From NCBI RefSeq assembly GCF_001653565.1, contig NZ_LYPB01000050.1, forward strand, positions 310,001 to 374,000: a DNA stretch of 64,000 nt. The letters are read 5' to 3'. The translations under genes and the position numbers were made by a program. The stretch comes from Paenibacillus oryzisoli. GTDB taxonomy: Bacteria; Bacillota; Bacilli; Paenibacillales; NBRC-103111. The notes beneath the pieces are model-generated. The model saw nothing but the letters and a program-made list of their open reading frames with translations, did not search any database and was not told the origin of the DNA. This document shows positions 32,989 to 41,591 of this stretch, piece after piece. Positions within the stretch are counted from its first letter, which is position 1. Each line of letters opens with the position of its first letter.

Positions 32989-33004
32989 TTGTGTACGCTT
33001 TCAT
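32989..33004. promoter_or_regulatory. Probable cre site (CcpA) upstream of module 2
   Basis: Read on the minus strand, ATGAAAGCGTACACAA matches the cre consensus WTGNAARCGNWWWCAW at 15 of 16 positions, including the central CG. It lies 38 bases before the LplB start, where binding would block transcription. Confidence 0.7.
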
Positions 33005-33025
33005 CGTAGCGAGGAGCAGCCATAA

Positions 33026-33062
33026 TAAAAATCCTCAGTTTGCAATAAACATGAGGATTTTC
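33026..33062 (-). terminator. Terminator between AraC sensor 2 and the importer genes
   Basis: On the minus strand AAAATCCTCA pairs with TGAGGATTTT around 14 bases and is followed by a TTATT run. It separates the sensor transcript from the importer operon. Confidence 0.8.
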
Positions 33063-33110
33063 TGATATGAGCTTGTGAAATGTTACAAATTTGGTATGAT
33101 ATCCGTTTTT

Positions 33111-35333
33111 CTAGATGCTTTTGCGGTATTCGCCAGGCGTCATGCCCTCATATTTCTTAAAGAAACGAATGAAACTTTGCACATCGTGATAACCCACCGC
33201 TAAGCCTATCTCCTGCAAGGAATCGCTTCTAGCGCTAAGGAGCTCTTTACTTTTCTTAATTCGAAATTCCGTTAAGTATTCCAACATGGATTTCCCTATC
33301 TCCGCTTTAAAGGTACGGCTCAAATGACCGCTGCTGACTCCTATGCGCTCCGCGATCTCTGTAATGGACAGCGGATTGGCGTAATGCTCCTCCATGTAGG
33401 CAATCGTTTTGGCAACATAGAGATTCGTGACCTGCTTGTCCTGCAACGTTTCCAAGAACGCAATGATTCTATGAATATGTGTGATCATAAATTGATACAG
33501 TTCATCATTATTCTGGCATTCGTTCAGTTTAAAAATATCGACATCCTCGTTTAGGCTTCCAATGTCGTAGCCTTCCTTCAGCAATTCATTCAACACCGAA
33601 CTCATGAGCACGACAATCATGCCCTGCAGCTTTTCGAGCGGATATTTCGACTTATAGATATACTGATCAAAGAGTTCACCAATGCACTGATTGGCCTTCT
33701 CTCGGTTCATCGTGGCGACAGCGTGAATCAACTGCTTTTGCAAGGAAAGCGGATATACGAATTTCAATTCACTTTTGTGATCTTGTACAAAAACGATGTC
33801 ATTACGGTTAATGACCGCTTTGTAGTTCAGCATTCTGCGAATCTGCTCATACGCAAGATGCAGACGTTCAGGCGCATCCGCATCACTCACAATAAATTGC
33901 AGCGAAACGTTCAATTCCTCCTGCCCTACCGCATTCATTTCTGCATAAGTTTGATGAATACGCTGCCGTATGCCGGCGTCCATGCCTTTTTGCGGCAAAT
34001 TGACGATAAAGCCAAGCTTGCTTCGATCCAATATCGTCCCTTCTACAGGCAGATAAGCCTTCAACGTTTCCAAAACCATACTGTAAATGAGAAGGTTGCG
34101 CTGCGGGTCCTCGGCGTCTTCCGATTGCAAATCATCAAACACAGCGACAATGACGGCATAGTAAGGCTCGGTAAACTGTAAACCTGCCTGTTGCAGCCGC
34201 GCTGAAATCGTTTCTTTATCCGATACTTTATTACGTAAAATATCCGAAATCAGATGATCCTTCATCACTGGCTCATTCTGTTTGATCGTCGCCATCATGG
34301 AGTTGATAGCTCCGCTGACAAGCATGTACTCATCAGATGACGATTTGCCCCCGCCGACCCCGGAGAGTACCTCGATCATTTTTTTCCATGGATTGTACAT
34401 CTTCACGGCAAATGCATAGGCTATGGCCAAACCAATTAGGAATACGAATAAGACAATCGTGAGGACTTTGGATAGTTTTTCAAACAGCTTCGCCTTGTAG
34501 CTGGCATAAGGGATCAAGTTAACTAGCGTCCAACCATCCCCCTTCATGGAGGCGATATGAGCAAAATACTTCGTACCATCGAGAACGATTTTCTGCAAGG
34601 TGCCTGATGAAGACACTGCATCTCCATTTGTGATCATTTGACGAATCATCTCGTTCTCTACCTGCGGATGCGACGAAATCACTGAGCCACTTTTATCTAC
34701 GACGAAAATACGTTCTTCATCCCCGATGTTTAAGTTGTACATGGTATTCAGAAACATTTTCTTCTGCATATTGATGACTAGGGTGCCAAGCGGCATGCTC
34801 TCAGTGACGGGGATATCTTTATAGAATGTGACATAATCTTCCCGCACCTGATACCAGAAATGCGGTCGATCTTCTTTGCGAATTTGCGTTAGAACCTGAG
34901 AATCATAGAACGTATCGGCATCAAAAAGTCCCTCATTCGACGTCATAAAGCGTTCATTTAAGGCACTGTAAATATATACGGAGTAAAATAGATTATTGGA
35001 GTTGATCTGACTACGCAGTTGCTCCTTTAATTTGTAATAGTCATACAGCGTGAAAGCCACTGGATTTTTCAACATGTTATTCATATCCGGCAAAAAGGAG
35101 AGTTGAAGGGCAAAATAGTTAATCTGGTCAATTAAATTATCGAGATTTTTGGCTGTACGCTGAATGCTGGCCGTCGATGTCTGTTCAATTTGGGACGTTA
35201 AGTCTTCATTAATGGTGTAAGCATATACAGAAACAATCATCGAGATTGGAATGAGCACCGTAATGAGGTAGGAGAGCAGTTGTTTTCGAAATAAGGAGCG
35301 ATTAAAAAACAGTCTTTTTGTAAACCCTTTCAA
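33111..35333 (-). CDS. Membrane-bound AraC sensor-regulator of module 2
   Basis: A 740-residue receptor of the same build as the one in module 1: helices at about residues 15-37 and 288-311 around an extracellular sensor domain, a linker, and a C-terminal AraC domain (LSITEIAERIGVSSGHLSRTF and LQEIGLAVGYHDVQSFIRFFKKYEGMTPGEY in pieces). TTG at 35333 is chosen since GGGAGGG lies 6 bases upstream; the first in-frame codon, GTG 35348, is inside that site. It probably activates the LplB-LplC-SBP-sulfatase operon in response to an extracellular glycan. Confidence 0.9.
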   Translation of the reverse strand: MKGFTKRLFFNRSLFRKQLLSYLITVLIPISMIVSVYAYTINEDLTSQIEQTSTASIQRTAKNLDNLIDQINYFALQLSFLPDMNNMLKNPVAFTLYDYYKLKEQLRSQINSNNLFYSVYIYSALNERFMTSNEGLFDADTFYDSQVLTQIRKEDRPHFWYQVREDYVTFYKDIPVTESMPLGTLVINMQKKMFLNTMYNLNIGDEERIFVVDKSGSVISSHPQVENEMIRQMITNGDAVSSSGTLQKIVLDGTKYFAHIASMKGDGWTLVNLIPYASYKAKLFEKLSKVLTIVLFVFLIGLAIAYAFAVKMYNPWKKMIEVLSGVGGGKSSSDEYMLVSGAINSMMATIKQNEPVMKDHLISDILRNKVSDKETISARLQQAGLQFTEPYYAVIVAVFDDLQSEDAEDPQRNLLIYSMVLETLKAYLPVEGTILDRSKLGFIVNLPQKGMDAGIRQRIHQTYAEMNAVGQEELNVSLQFIVSDADAPERLHLAYEQIRRMLNYKAVINRNDIVFVQDHKSELKFVYPLSLQKQLIHAVATMNREKANQCIGELFDQYIYKSKYPLEKLQGMIVVLMSSVLNELLKEGYDIGSLNEDVDIFKLNECQNNDELYQFMITHIHRIIAFLETLQDKQVTNLYVAKTIAYMEEHYANPLSITEIAERIGVSSGHLSRTFKAEIGKSMLEYLTEFRIKKSKELLSARSDSLQEIGLAVGYHDVQSFIRFFKKYEGMTPGEYRKSI

Positions 35334-35414
35334 TAATTTCCCTCCCACAATTCTGATCGTTCTGGTGTAGATTACAGCATATCTTAGACAACTGCCTCCC
35401 CTTTGTCAATGTTC

Positions 35415-35458
35415 AAAAACAAACGCCGACCCTGAATTTGTGATATCAGGATCGGCGC
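35415..35458 (-). terminator. Terminator after the M48 protease gene
   Basis: On the minus strand CGCCGATCCTGA pairs with TCAGGGTCGGCG (one mismatch) around 10 bases, followed by TTTGTTTTTG. Confidence 0.8.
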
Positions 35459-35475
35459 TATGCGATTTAACTTAT

Positions 35476-36723
35476 TCACTTCTGGAATTGTTCAAAATAC
35501 AAGATTCGCTCCATGATTGTCGGATGCGAGCCCCGGAACCACTGCACGACCTTTGGCTGCGTGACTGGACTCAAGTTCTCCTTCGCAATCTGCTGGAAAG
35601 CATGGATGGCCGCGTTGCCATCGCCTGTCATCCGCATCGCGTATTGATCGGCCCGGTGTTCAATCACCCGGGAAAAGGCATTTTGCATGGGCGCGGAAAC
35701 AAAGCTCATCCCCATCATGAGCAGGAGAAGTATCGGCAGCGCAGCCAAATCACGCTCACCGCGCAACCCCAGTGCTGCGCCGAAACGCCGCAGTATCCAG
35801 CGAAACGCATGGAACGCAAGCCAAAATCCTGCAAAGCTAAGAGCAATCCCGTAGGCCAGCCCCCAATAGATGTGCTTTTCTACGTAATGCCCCATCTCAT
35901 GCGCCATTACCGTGAGGATTTCGTCCGGCGTAAGCTTCTCTAGAGTCGTGTCCCACAGCACAATTCGCGCATTCCCGCCAATACCGCTCACATACGCATT
36001 AATAGCAGGGGTGCGCTCCGACATATTCACCTGGTAAACCTGGTCAGTTGGGATGTGCGCTTGGGCTGCCAAGTCTAGAATTTGCGTTTTTAGCTCTTGG
36101 TTTTGAAGGGGCTCGAACTTATTGTACAGCGGATCAAGCACCACCGGCTGCAGGAAAGTGACAATTACGAGAAGCGGAATTGATACACCCCAGAGCCACA
36201 GCCACCACCGCCTCGGACTCCATCTGCTAATGCCACGGAATATACCAACCATGACAAGCGATCCCGCCAAGGAGATCAGTAACGATTTGGCATGATCGCC
36301 CCAGAACATCCCAAGCGATTCCGTAGACATGCCGTAAGCATGGTCAATCCGAAACAGCAGATAGTCGATGGGTAGAAACAAGAGATCCGTCAATAGGCTA
36401 AAAAGCAGCACAAACCAGAGGGTTTGCAGCACCCCCGACCGGCTGATCCGCTCTGCAAATGTACGCATACGAACTGCAATGCCGAATAGAGCAACCATGA
36501 TGCCCATTTGCAAGGGAGCGCTTATGAAAAAGCTCAGGGAATGAATCCGGGAAAGAGACTCCGCTTTGGAGATTTGAGCCGCCGTCATAAAGGTATGCGG
36601 ATCAGCCGCTGTACCCACCAATTCCATTGGGATATGGAAGAGATCACCCCTCAGAAAAATCAACATGACGAGCAAGCAATAGCTGATAAAAGCGGCCACA
36701 CAGCCGATATAAAAACGCGTCAT
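35476..36723 (-). CDS. M48 family membrane metalloprotease (Ste24-like)
   Basis: A 415-residue membrane zinc protease. The zinc site HEMGH lies in VMAHEMGHYVEKH (about residue 278) and the third ligand Glu in IEHRADQYAMRM. Several helices before the site and a N-terminal domain related to the CAAX-protease (Ste24) type place it in M48. ATG at 36723 is chosen over 36729 because GGAGG lies 7 bases upstream. Bacterial members clear misfolded membrane proteins or act under envelope stress. It is a single-gene transcript with its own terminator. Confidence 0.92.
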   Translation of the reverse strand: MTRFYIGCVAAFISYCLLVMLIFLRGDLFHIPMELVGTAADPHTFMTAAQISKAESLSRIHSLSFFISAPLQMGIMVALFGIAVRMRTFAERISRSGVLQTLWFVLLFSLLTDLLFLPIDYLLFRIDHAYGMSTESLGMFWGDHAKSLLISLAGSLVMVGIFRGISRWSPRRWWLWLWGVSIPLLVIVTFLQPVVLDPLYNKFEPLQNQELKTQILDLAAQAHIPTDQVYQVNMSERTPAINAYVSGIGGNARIVLWDTTLEKLTPDEILTVMAHEMGHYVEKHIYWGLAYGIALSFAGFWLAFHAFRWILRRFGAALGLRGERDLAALPILLLLMMGMSFVSAPMQNAFSRVIEHRADQYAMRMTGDGNAAIHAFQQIAKENLSPVTQPKVVQWFRGSHPTIMERILYFEQFQK

Positions 36724-36905
36724 TTTCATTCCTCCCTCACAGCCTCCTCCTGCTGCACGCAGCAGACAGGCCTGATGCTAGTCTATGCGAAAACAAGCTT
36801 CGATATATCCCTACGCCAACTTGCATAAATGCCAGCTCCATGCTGTAATGTAGCTATCGACAAATTCGGACAAACCCATCCCCTAACCTTGGAGTGTCAT
36901 GCCTC

Positions 36906-37718
36906 TTGAAAAAAATAACCTTATGCCTGCTCGGCTGCTTGACTGCAGCCGTTTGTTTATATGTGGCGGAAACGGACTTTTCCGCAGCGCATTCTCACAC
37001 GGCGCCGGCTAGTCCAGCGGCGGCAGTTGGTGAGGTAGCACCGAGCCTGACGGCGCTGCCAGCGACGGCTTCGCCGGAGCCGCCGGCGGTCGCTGCGTCG
37101 CCGATGAAGCTTGTCGCAGCTCAGGCGGGGCTGCACGACATTCCGGCGTTGTCGCAGCTGCCGGAGCTGCCGAACGGCTGCGAGGCCGTCGCCGCCACGA
37201 TGCTGATGAATTGGGCGGGGCTGCCCATTTCCAAAGATGAGGTCGCCGAGGCTCTGCCCAAAGGCGACTTGCCTTACACCAACGAGGATGGCGCCATGGT
37301 AGGCGGTAATCCTCGGGATGTCTTCGTCGGCGACCCGTTTGACGTCGGCTATGGGATTTACCACGCACCGGTCGCGAAGCTGATGGAGCAGTGGCTGCCC
37401 GGGAGGGTCAAGAACCTCACGGGAGCATCTTTGGAAGCCCTGCTAGCTCAGTTGGCGCAAGGTCGGCCCGTCATGGTCTGGGCAACAGAGCACATGGACA
37501 CCCCCTACCTCGACTTAACATGGGAGGACCCGGACGGCGAGCTCGTAGACTGGTATCAACCGGAGCATGCGTTGCTCCTCGTCGGCGTGGACGATGGGAC
37601 CGCGTATCTCAACGATCCGATGACAGGGCAGCAAGAAGCTTATGACTTAGACGCTTTTCATCAGGCATGGGAAGCGATGGGCTCGCAGGCGATTACGATT
37701 ACGCCAGCGCAGCCCTAA
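36906..37718 (+). CDS. Secreted C39-like cysteine peptidase
   Basis: A 270-residue exported protein. It begins MKKITLCLLGCLTAAVCLYV (signal peptide or anchor) followed by a Ala/Pro-rich linker to about residue 70. The peptidase C39_2 domain has Cys in LPNGCEAVAATMLMNW, His in QPEHALLLVG and Asn/Asp in YLNDPMTG. TTG at 36906 is chosen because GGAG (36891-36894) lies 11 bases upstream; GTG 36894 is inside that site. Such proteins are thought to cleave peptides or act on the cell wall; no partner gene is nearby. G+C is higher than in the neighbouring genes. Confidence 0.85.
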   Translation: MKKITLCLLGCLTAAVCLYVAETDFSAAHSHTAPASPAAAVGEVAPSLTALPATASPEPPAVAASPMKLVAAQAGLHDIPALSQLPELPNGCEAVAATMLMNWAGLPISKDEVAEALPKGDLPYTNEDGAMVGGNPRDVFVGDPFDVGYGIYHAPVAKLMEQWLPGRVKNLTGASLEALLAQLAQGRPVMVWATEHMDTPYLDLTWEDPDGELVDWYQPEHALLLVGVDDGTAYLNDPMTGQQEAYDLDAFHQAWEAMGSQAITITPAQP

Positions 37719-37910
37719 GCTGCGTTGGCTCCTCGATCCCCTGCTATTACGCACGAGTAGATATTCTGTTGTATCTGCTACCAGACTACCAAATAAGATG
37801 GTTTAATAATTTTATAACGCTAAACCCACCCCCAGCATTCTTGCACTCCCCTCCTGAATACTTAAGGGGGCTTCGCTTTCCCAGAACCCAAAACATATAA
37901 ATCACTACTC

Positions 37911-37950
37911 AAAAAAGCATGGACCTCCCCAAAGGGTTGTCCATGCTTTT
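37911..37950 (-). terminator. Terminator after the IF-3 paralogue
   Basis: On the minus strand AAAAGCATGGAC pairs with GTCCATGCTTTT around 15 bases and continues into TTTTTT. The plus strand also ends in TTTT, so it may serve both directions. Confidence 0.85.
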
Positions 37951-37951
37951 A

Positions 37952-38440
37952 CTACAAAGGATTCAATTGAACGGCCGCTTGCTTGCCGCTTAATTGAATG
38001 CCGGTATGCTTCTTGCCTTGAGAGCTGAGCTCCTTCACTAGCGTTTCTAGCAATTCCTTGGCTTTCGCGCCTTCCTTGCCGGAGATCTTAACGACCAGCT
38101 GGACGGCGTCCCCGCCCTTCAATATACGCTCAGCTTGCTGACGTTTCGTCTCGAGATCGTGATCTTCGATGTTCGCCGTCAAGCGAAGCTCCTTGACCTT
38201 CGGTCCTTGCTCTTGCTTCCGGGCCTGCTGCTTTTCTTGCAAGGCCTCCTGTTTGGCTGCACCCGCTCCAATCAGCTTACAGGGGGGTGGCGAGCTCATG
38301 AGCGAGGTGCAGACGAGGTCTACTTTTAACCTTTTAGCAAGAGCAAGCGCATCTTTCGTGGACATGACACCTAAATCCTCACCCTGCAGCCCTGTGACCT
38401 CAACTTCGGATGCTTTGATTTTCTCATTCTTAATGATCAT
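37952..38440 (-). CDS. Divergent IF-3 paralogue (translation initiation factor 3-like)
   Basis: A 162-residue protein of the IF-3 family. The N-terminal domain has KNEKIKASEVEVTG, LGVMSTKDALALAK and VDLVCTSLMSSPPPCKL, and the C-terminal domain KVKELRLTANIEDHDLETKRQQAERILKGGD in pieces. It lacks features of the main factor: the linker YGKFxYE is replaced by GAGAAKQE, and the FRGRE segment of the C-terminal domain by ISGKEGA. It is not next to rpmI and rplT, the normal infC operon. It may be a ribosome-binding factor with a special role such as in stress or sporulation. The start at 38440 follows AGGTG at 8 bases. Confidence 0.8.
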   Translation of the reverse strand: MIIKNEKIKASEVEVTGLQGEDLGVMSTKDALALAKRLKVDLVCTSLMSSPPPCKLIGAGAAKQEALQEKQQARKQEQGPKVKELRLTANIEDHDLETKRQQAERILKGGDAVQLVVKISGKEGAKAKELLETLVKELSSQGKKHTGIQLSGKQAAVQLNPL

Positions 38441-38485
38441 TGTGAATACACCTAATCTTTCGCTATAATGAATCCATCCACCCGA

Positions 38486-38593
38486 AGGTGGATAGAGGTT
38501 GGCTTGGTAGACAGAGGTTTCTTGGTGGACAGAAGTTTCTTGGTAGACAGAAGTTTCTTTGTGTATAAAGGTTTCTTTGTGAATAGAAGTTGG
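38486..38593. repeat. Six 18-bp tandem repeats between divergent genes
   Basis: Six contiguous 18-base units, starting at 38486, 38504, 38522, 38540, 38558 and 38576. The clearest is TTGGTAGACAGAAGTTTC; outer copies are diverged. They fill the gap between the IF-3 paralogue and the small plus-strand gene, where the promoters of both should lie. No continuous ORF runs through them in the plus direction. Confidence 0.85.
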
Positions 38594-38645
38594 CCTAGTT
38601 AGTACACGTGTTGCAATCGTAATATAAGGAGTTGTCTGTTACCCC

Positions 38646-38954
38646 ATGAATAATAAACAATTAGAAGAGCAAATGATCGAAAATTACAAACGTGAAGAGC
38701 ATATGATGATTTTGGTTTTTGCACAATGGTGCATTAACCATGGTCTGGACCCTGCAGCACTTTATCATAGCGCCTATCCCGACCAGCCGAATAATGAAGC
38801 ACTTGAGAAAGCTCTGGAACTAACGGTGCCGAAAGAGGAAGCTGGTGAAGTACCGGATGACACTTTGCTTGGCGTGCTATCCCTCTTCGGCAATGAAGAG
38901 CTGGCGTTTATCGTGACGCAAGAAATCGATAAGCGGCCGAAGCGCACGCGCTAA
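38646..38954 (+). CDS. Conserved hypothetical protein, 102 residues
   Basis: A small acidic, helical, soluble protein (NKQLEEQMIENYKREEHMM, NEALEKALELTVPKEEAGE) with one Cys and no signal peptide. AAGGAG lies 14 bases before its ATG, a longer gap than usual. It resembles uncharacterised proteins of Paenibacillus-type genomes only by general composition; no motif allows a function. It is divergent from the IF-3 paralogue across the 18-bp repeats and converges on the luciferase-like gene. Confidence 0.7.
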   Translation: MNNKQLEEQMIENYKREEHMMILVFAQWCINHGLDPAALYHSAYPDQPNNEALEKALELTVPKEEAGEVPDDTLLGVLSLFGNEELAFIVTQEIDKRPKRTR

Positions 38955-38984
38955 GCGATTCCTCATCCATCTGGCTTCAGCCCG

Positions 38985-40016
38985 CTAGATTACGTAACTG
39001 TGGTGATGGCTTAATTCAAAAGCTTCCGCCAACAACTCCACGGTCCGCAGTCTCGTTTCCACTTGGTGTCCACCTGCAACGACCATGACTTCGTCGACAC
39101 CATAGCTTTCGGCGAGCAGCAGGATTTGCTCTCGGACCTGGCCGGGATTGCCCACGATCATTCGCGAGCGATTGTCTCGCACACGGGTTTGATCCCAATC
39201 GGAATATGTATATTCCGCAGCTTCCTTCGGCGATTTCACTCCGGTGAACTCGCCTTTTTCCATTTGCAGAATACGCAAATCGACCGAAGTCGCAAGCTCC
39301 TCCGCCTCAGCTGTCGTCTCGGCGCACAGCACATAAATACAAACCGTCGCCTGCGGCACGACATTGAGCGCGGACGGCTGGAACGAGCTGCGGTAGCTTC
39401 GCACCGCATGCTGCCCCCCCGCTCCGTTGATGAAGTGCGCGAAGCAGAAGGCTGCGCCTGCCTGCGACGCGTACACCCCGCTCTGCCCCGTGGAACCGAG
39501 CAGCCAAACCTGGGGCATCGAAGCCACCAACGGGGTGGCGCGGATGCCCTCGAACACATGCCCAGGTTCCACCGAGTCGGTGAGGAACCGCAGCAAATCC
39601 GTGACTTGCGCTGGGAACCGCTCAAGTCCCTCGAACAGATCGGCGCTGACGCCACGCAGCGCCTTGGCCGTATGCGGCGTGCCGCCAGGAGCACGCCCGA
39701 TGCCAAGGTCGATGCGCCCTGGATACAGCGCCTCGAGCATACGGAAGTTCTCAGCAACCTTGTAGGCACTGTAGTGAGGAAGCAGTACGCCGCCGGAGCC
39801 AAGCCGGATACGGCTTGTGCGAGCAGCAAGCGTGGATATAAGCACCTCTGGAGAAGAACCTGCAAGCCCTGCTGAATTATGATGCTCTGACACCCAGAAT
39901 CGGGTGTAGCCTAGTCGATCAGCGAGCTGTGCGAGTGTTATCGTTTGTTGTAATGCCTCACTATGAGTAAAGCCGGATGATACCGGTGACTGGTCAAGAA
40001 TACTTAGCTTTAGCAT
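38985..40016 (-). CDS. Luciferase-like (LLM) flavin-dependent oxidoreductase, MsnO8-like
   Basis: A 343-residue TIM-barrel protein. It opens MLKLSILDQSPVSSG, then TRFWVSEHHNSAGLAGSSPE, LGSGGVLLPHYSAYKVAE and IDLGIGRAPGG, which is the pattern of the MsnO8-type LLM group. Such enzymes use reduced flavin and oxygen or coenzyme. ATG at 40016 is chosen because AAGGG lies 6 bases upstream; ATG 40022 is too close to it. It is a single gene; no flavin reductase is next to it. The substrate is unknown. Confidence 0.9.
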   Translation of the reverse strand: MLKLSILDQSPVSSGFTHSEALQQTITLAQLADRLGYTRFWVSEHHNSAGLAGSSPEVLISTLAARTSRIRLGSGGVLLPHYSAYKVAENFRMLEALYPGRIDLGIGRAPGGTPHTAKALRGVSADLFEGLERFPAQVTDLLRFLTDSVEPGHVFEGIRATPLVASMPQVWLLGSTGQSGVYASQAGAAFCFAHFINGAGGQHAVRSYRSSFQPSALNVVPQATVCIYVLCAETTAEAEELATSVDLRILQMEKGEFTGVKSPKEAAEYTYSDWDQTRVRDNRSRMIVGNPGQVREQILLLAESYGVDEVMVVAGGHQVETRLRTVELLAEAFELSHHHSYVI

Positions 40017-40083
40017 GGTCATCCCTTCTTTCTGAGTCTTCTAATAATGATGACATTCATAATTATACAACGCTCGGCTCACA

Positions 40084-40119
40084 AAAGAAAAAAGGACAAA
40101 CCGAAGTGGCGTTGTCCTG
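40084..40119 (-). terminator. Terminator after the methyltransferase gene
   Basis: On the minus strand AGGACAA pairs with TTTGTCCT around 11 bases and is followed by TTTTTCTTTT. It ends the TVP38-PAP2-methyltransferase operon. Confidence 0.75.
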
Positions 40120-40147
40120 TGAAAAGAGTAAATACCGTTGTCGTATA

Positions 40148-40807
40148 TTAAACGCTTATTTTTTCAAGAACGAATCGAATGCACCATAAATCTCGGCCAT
40201 AATAGTCCGACGTAATCGCATTAACGGGCTTCGTAAAGTCATGATCTCCGACCAATTGTAAGCCTGAAGCCGCAATCAAACTTAGAAAGCCCTCCACATG
40301 TACATCTGGATAATCAACGGTAATAATCAATTTGCCATGGTCTTTCAGAACCCGCTTAAACTCTTGCAGCGAACGAAGCTGCACCTCGGTGTCTTCAATA
40401 TGCTCCATGACAGAAATACAGAAAACTACATCGAACTTCCCGTCATCATACGGCAAATTGGAAATGTCCGATACAGCGAATTTAGGAATACTTAACGTGG
40501 GCAGATTAATTTGATCTATATGCTCTTTCCCAAGATAATATTCCAGTTCTTTGATAATTTCGTTCGTATCTAATAGGCGTTCATCCATATCGCAAGCGTA
40601 TACTTCTCGACATTTGTCAGCTAAATAATACTTAAAGGGATGGCCTAAGCCACATGCAGCATCTAGAACAATATCATCTTTTTTAACAAAATGGGAAGCC
40701 CATATGTACTCGTAATGCCTACTCCACCAGTGGTCAGGCAACCGATAAAAAATGTCTTGATTCTTGGTATCGTCATAAGTAAAAAAGCGAGATGTTTCTA
40801 TAGCCAT
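40148..40807 (-). CDS. Class I SAM-dependent methyltransferase
   Basis: A 219-residue cytosolic methyltransferase. Motif I is VLDAACGLGHPF (about residue 49), followed by the acidic strand-2 end in VYACDMDER, then DVVFCISVMEHIED. ATG at 40807 is chosen because GGGGG lies 7 bases upstream; ATG 40813 directly abuts it. It follows the PAP2 gene by 41 bases. The substrate is unknown; its two membrane-protein neighbours suggest a lipid or envelope component, but this is only context. Confidence 0.88.
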   Translation of the reverse strand: MAIETSRFFTYDDTKNQDIFYRLPDHWWSRHYEYIWASHFVKKDDIVLDAACGLGHPFKYYLADKCREVYACDMDERLLDTNEIIKELEYYLGKEHIDQINLPTLSIPKFAVSDISNLPYDDGKFDVVFCISVMEHIEDTEVQLRSLQEFKRVLKDHGKLIITVDYPDVHVEGFLSLIAASGLQLVGDHDFTKPVNAITSDYYGRDLWCIRFVLEKISV

Positions 40808-40848
40808 GCACATTCCCCCGTTTTATAGATGATATGTATTGTTAATTC

Positions 40849-41547
40849 TTACATATTCTCGAAGAATGTGTATTTCCCTTTATGACTAGATGTTATCATT
40901 CTCCGTCGTCTAATCATGCGAATCGCTTGCATACACCCCATAAGCACAAGCCCCCCAGCCATGTAACCAGCCAATACATCACTTGAATAATGAACGCCGA
41001 GATAAATTCGACTAAGCCCAATGCATAAAATGACTATGGCGCCAATTAGGGGTATCCCCCAGGCTACTCGCCATGTTTGCCATACATTCACCCATAGCAA
41101 GTAAGTAAGCAATCCATAGAAGAGTATGGAGACCATCGCGTGACCGCTGGGAAAGCTGAAACTATCCACCTCCACTAACCACCCCTCTGGGGATGGACGG
41201 TCGCGTTCAAAGAGCTCTTTCAACCCCGAATTCAGCAGCCATGCACCAAGCACACCAACGAATATGACAAGGGTTTCCCACTTCATCTTGTATTTCACAT
41301 ACAACAGTCCGGCTACTAGAAAATAGAGAATGAATTCCGTAGCTCCACTTCCCATGAATGTAAAAAATTTGGCCACTGGTGTCCAAAAGGGACCTCGTTG
41401 CTCTTGTATGTAACCGCCTACATGTTGATCAAAAGCTTGCACCCATGTTGCTGAAATGTTCTGCGATATCACTATAAAGATAAGGAGCAGAGCACCTGCT
41501 CCCACTAAACGCCAGATGCCATCCCTTGCTACGACTTTCCCCTTCAT
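40849..41547 (-). CDS. PAP2-type membrane phosphatase
   Basis: A 232-residue membrane protein with about six helices. The three phosphatase motifs are complete: KELFERDRPS (K-x6-RP), SFSFPSGHAM (PSGH) and SRIYLGVHYSSDVLAG (SR-x5-H-x3-D). ATG at 41547 follows AAGGGA. Relatives dephosphorylate phosphatidic acid, phosphatidylglycerol phosphate or undecaprenyl pyrophosphate at the outer membrane face. It is middle gene of an operon with the TVP38 protein, 44 bases downstream of it; the pair suggests membrane lipid handling. Confidence 0.93.
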   Translation of the reverse strand: MKGKVVARDGIWRLVGAGALLLIFIVISQNISATWVQAFDQHVGGYIQEQRGPFWTPVAKFFTFMGSGATEFILYFLVAGLLYVKYKMKWETLVIFVGVLGAWLLNSGLKELFERDRPSPEGWLVEVDSFSFPSGHAMVSILFYGLLTYLLWVNVWQTWRVAWGIPLIGAIVILCIGLSRIYLGVHYSSDVLAGYMAGGLVLMGCMQAIRMIRRRRMITSSHKGKYTFFENM

Positions 41548-41591
41548 CTGTCCCTTGCCTCCCACGGCGAAATGATTGTTCCCTCTTCCTC

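Noticed and set aside
32952..33023. Upstream extension of the module 2 LplB gene to 33023.
   Set aside because: The extension has no ribosome site and would place a cre site in coding sequence; GTG 32951 has GGAGG at ideal spacing.
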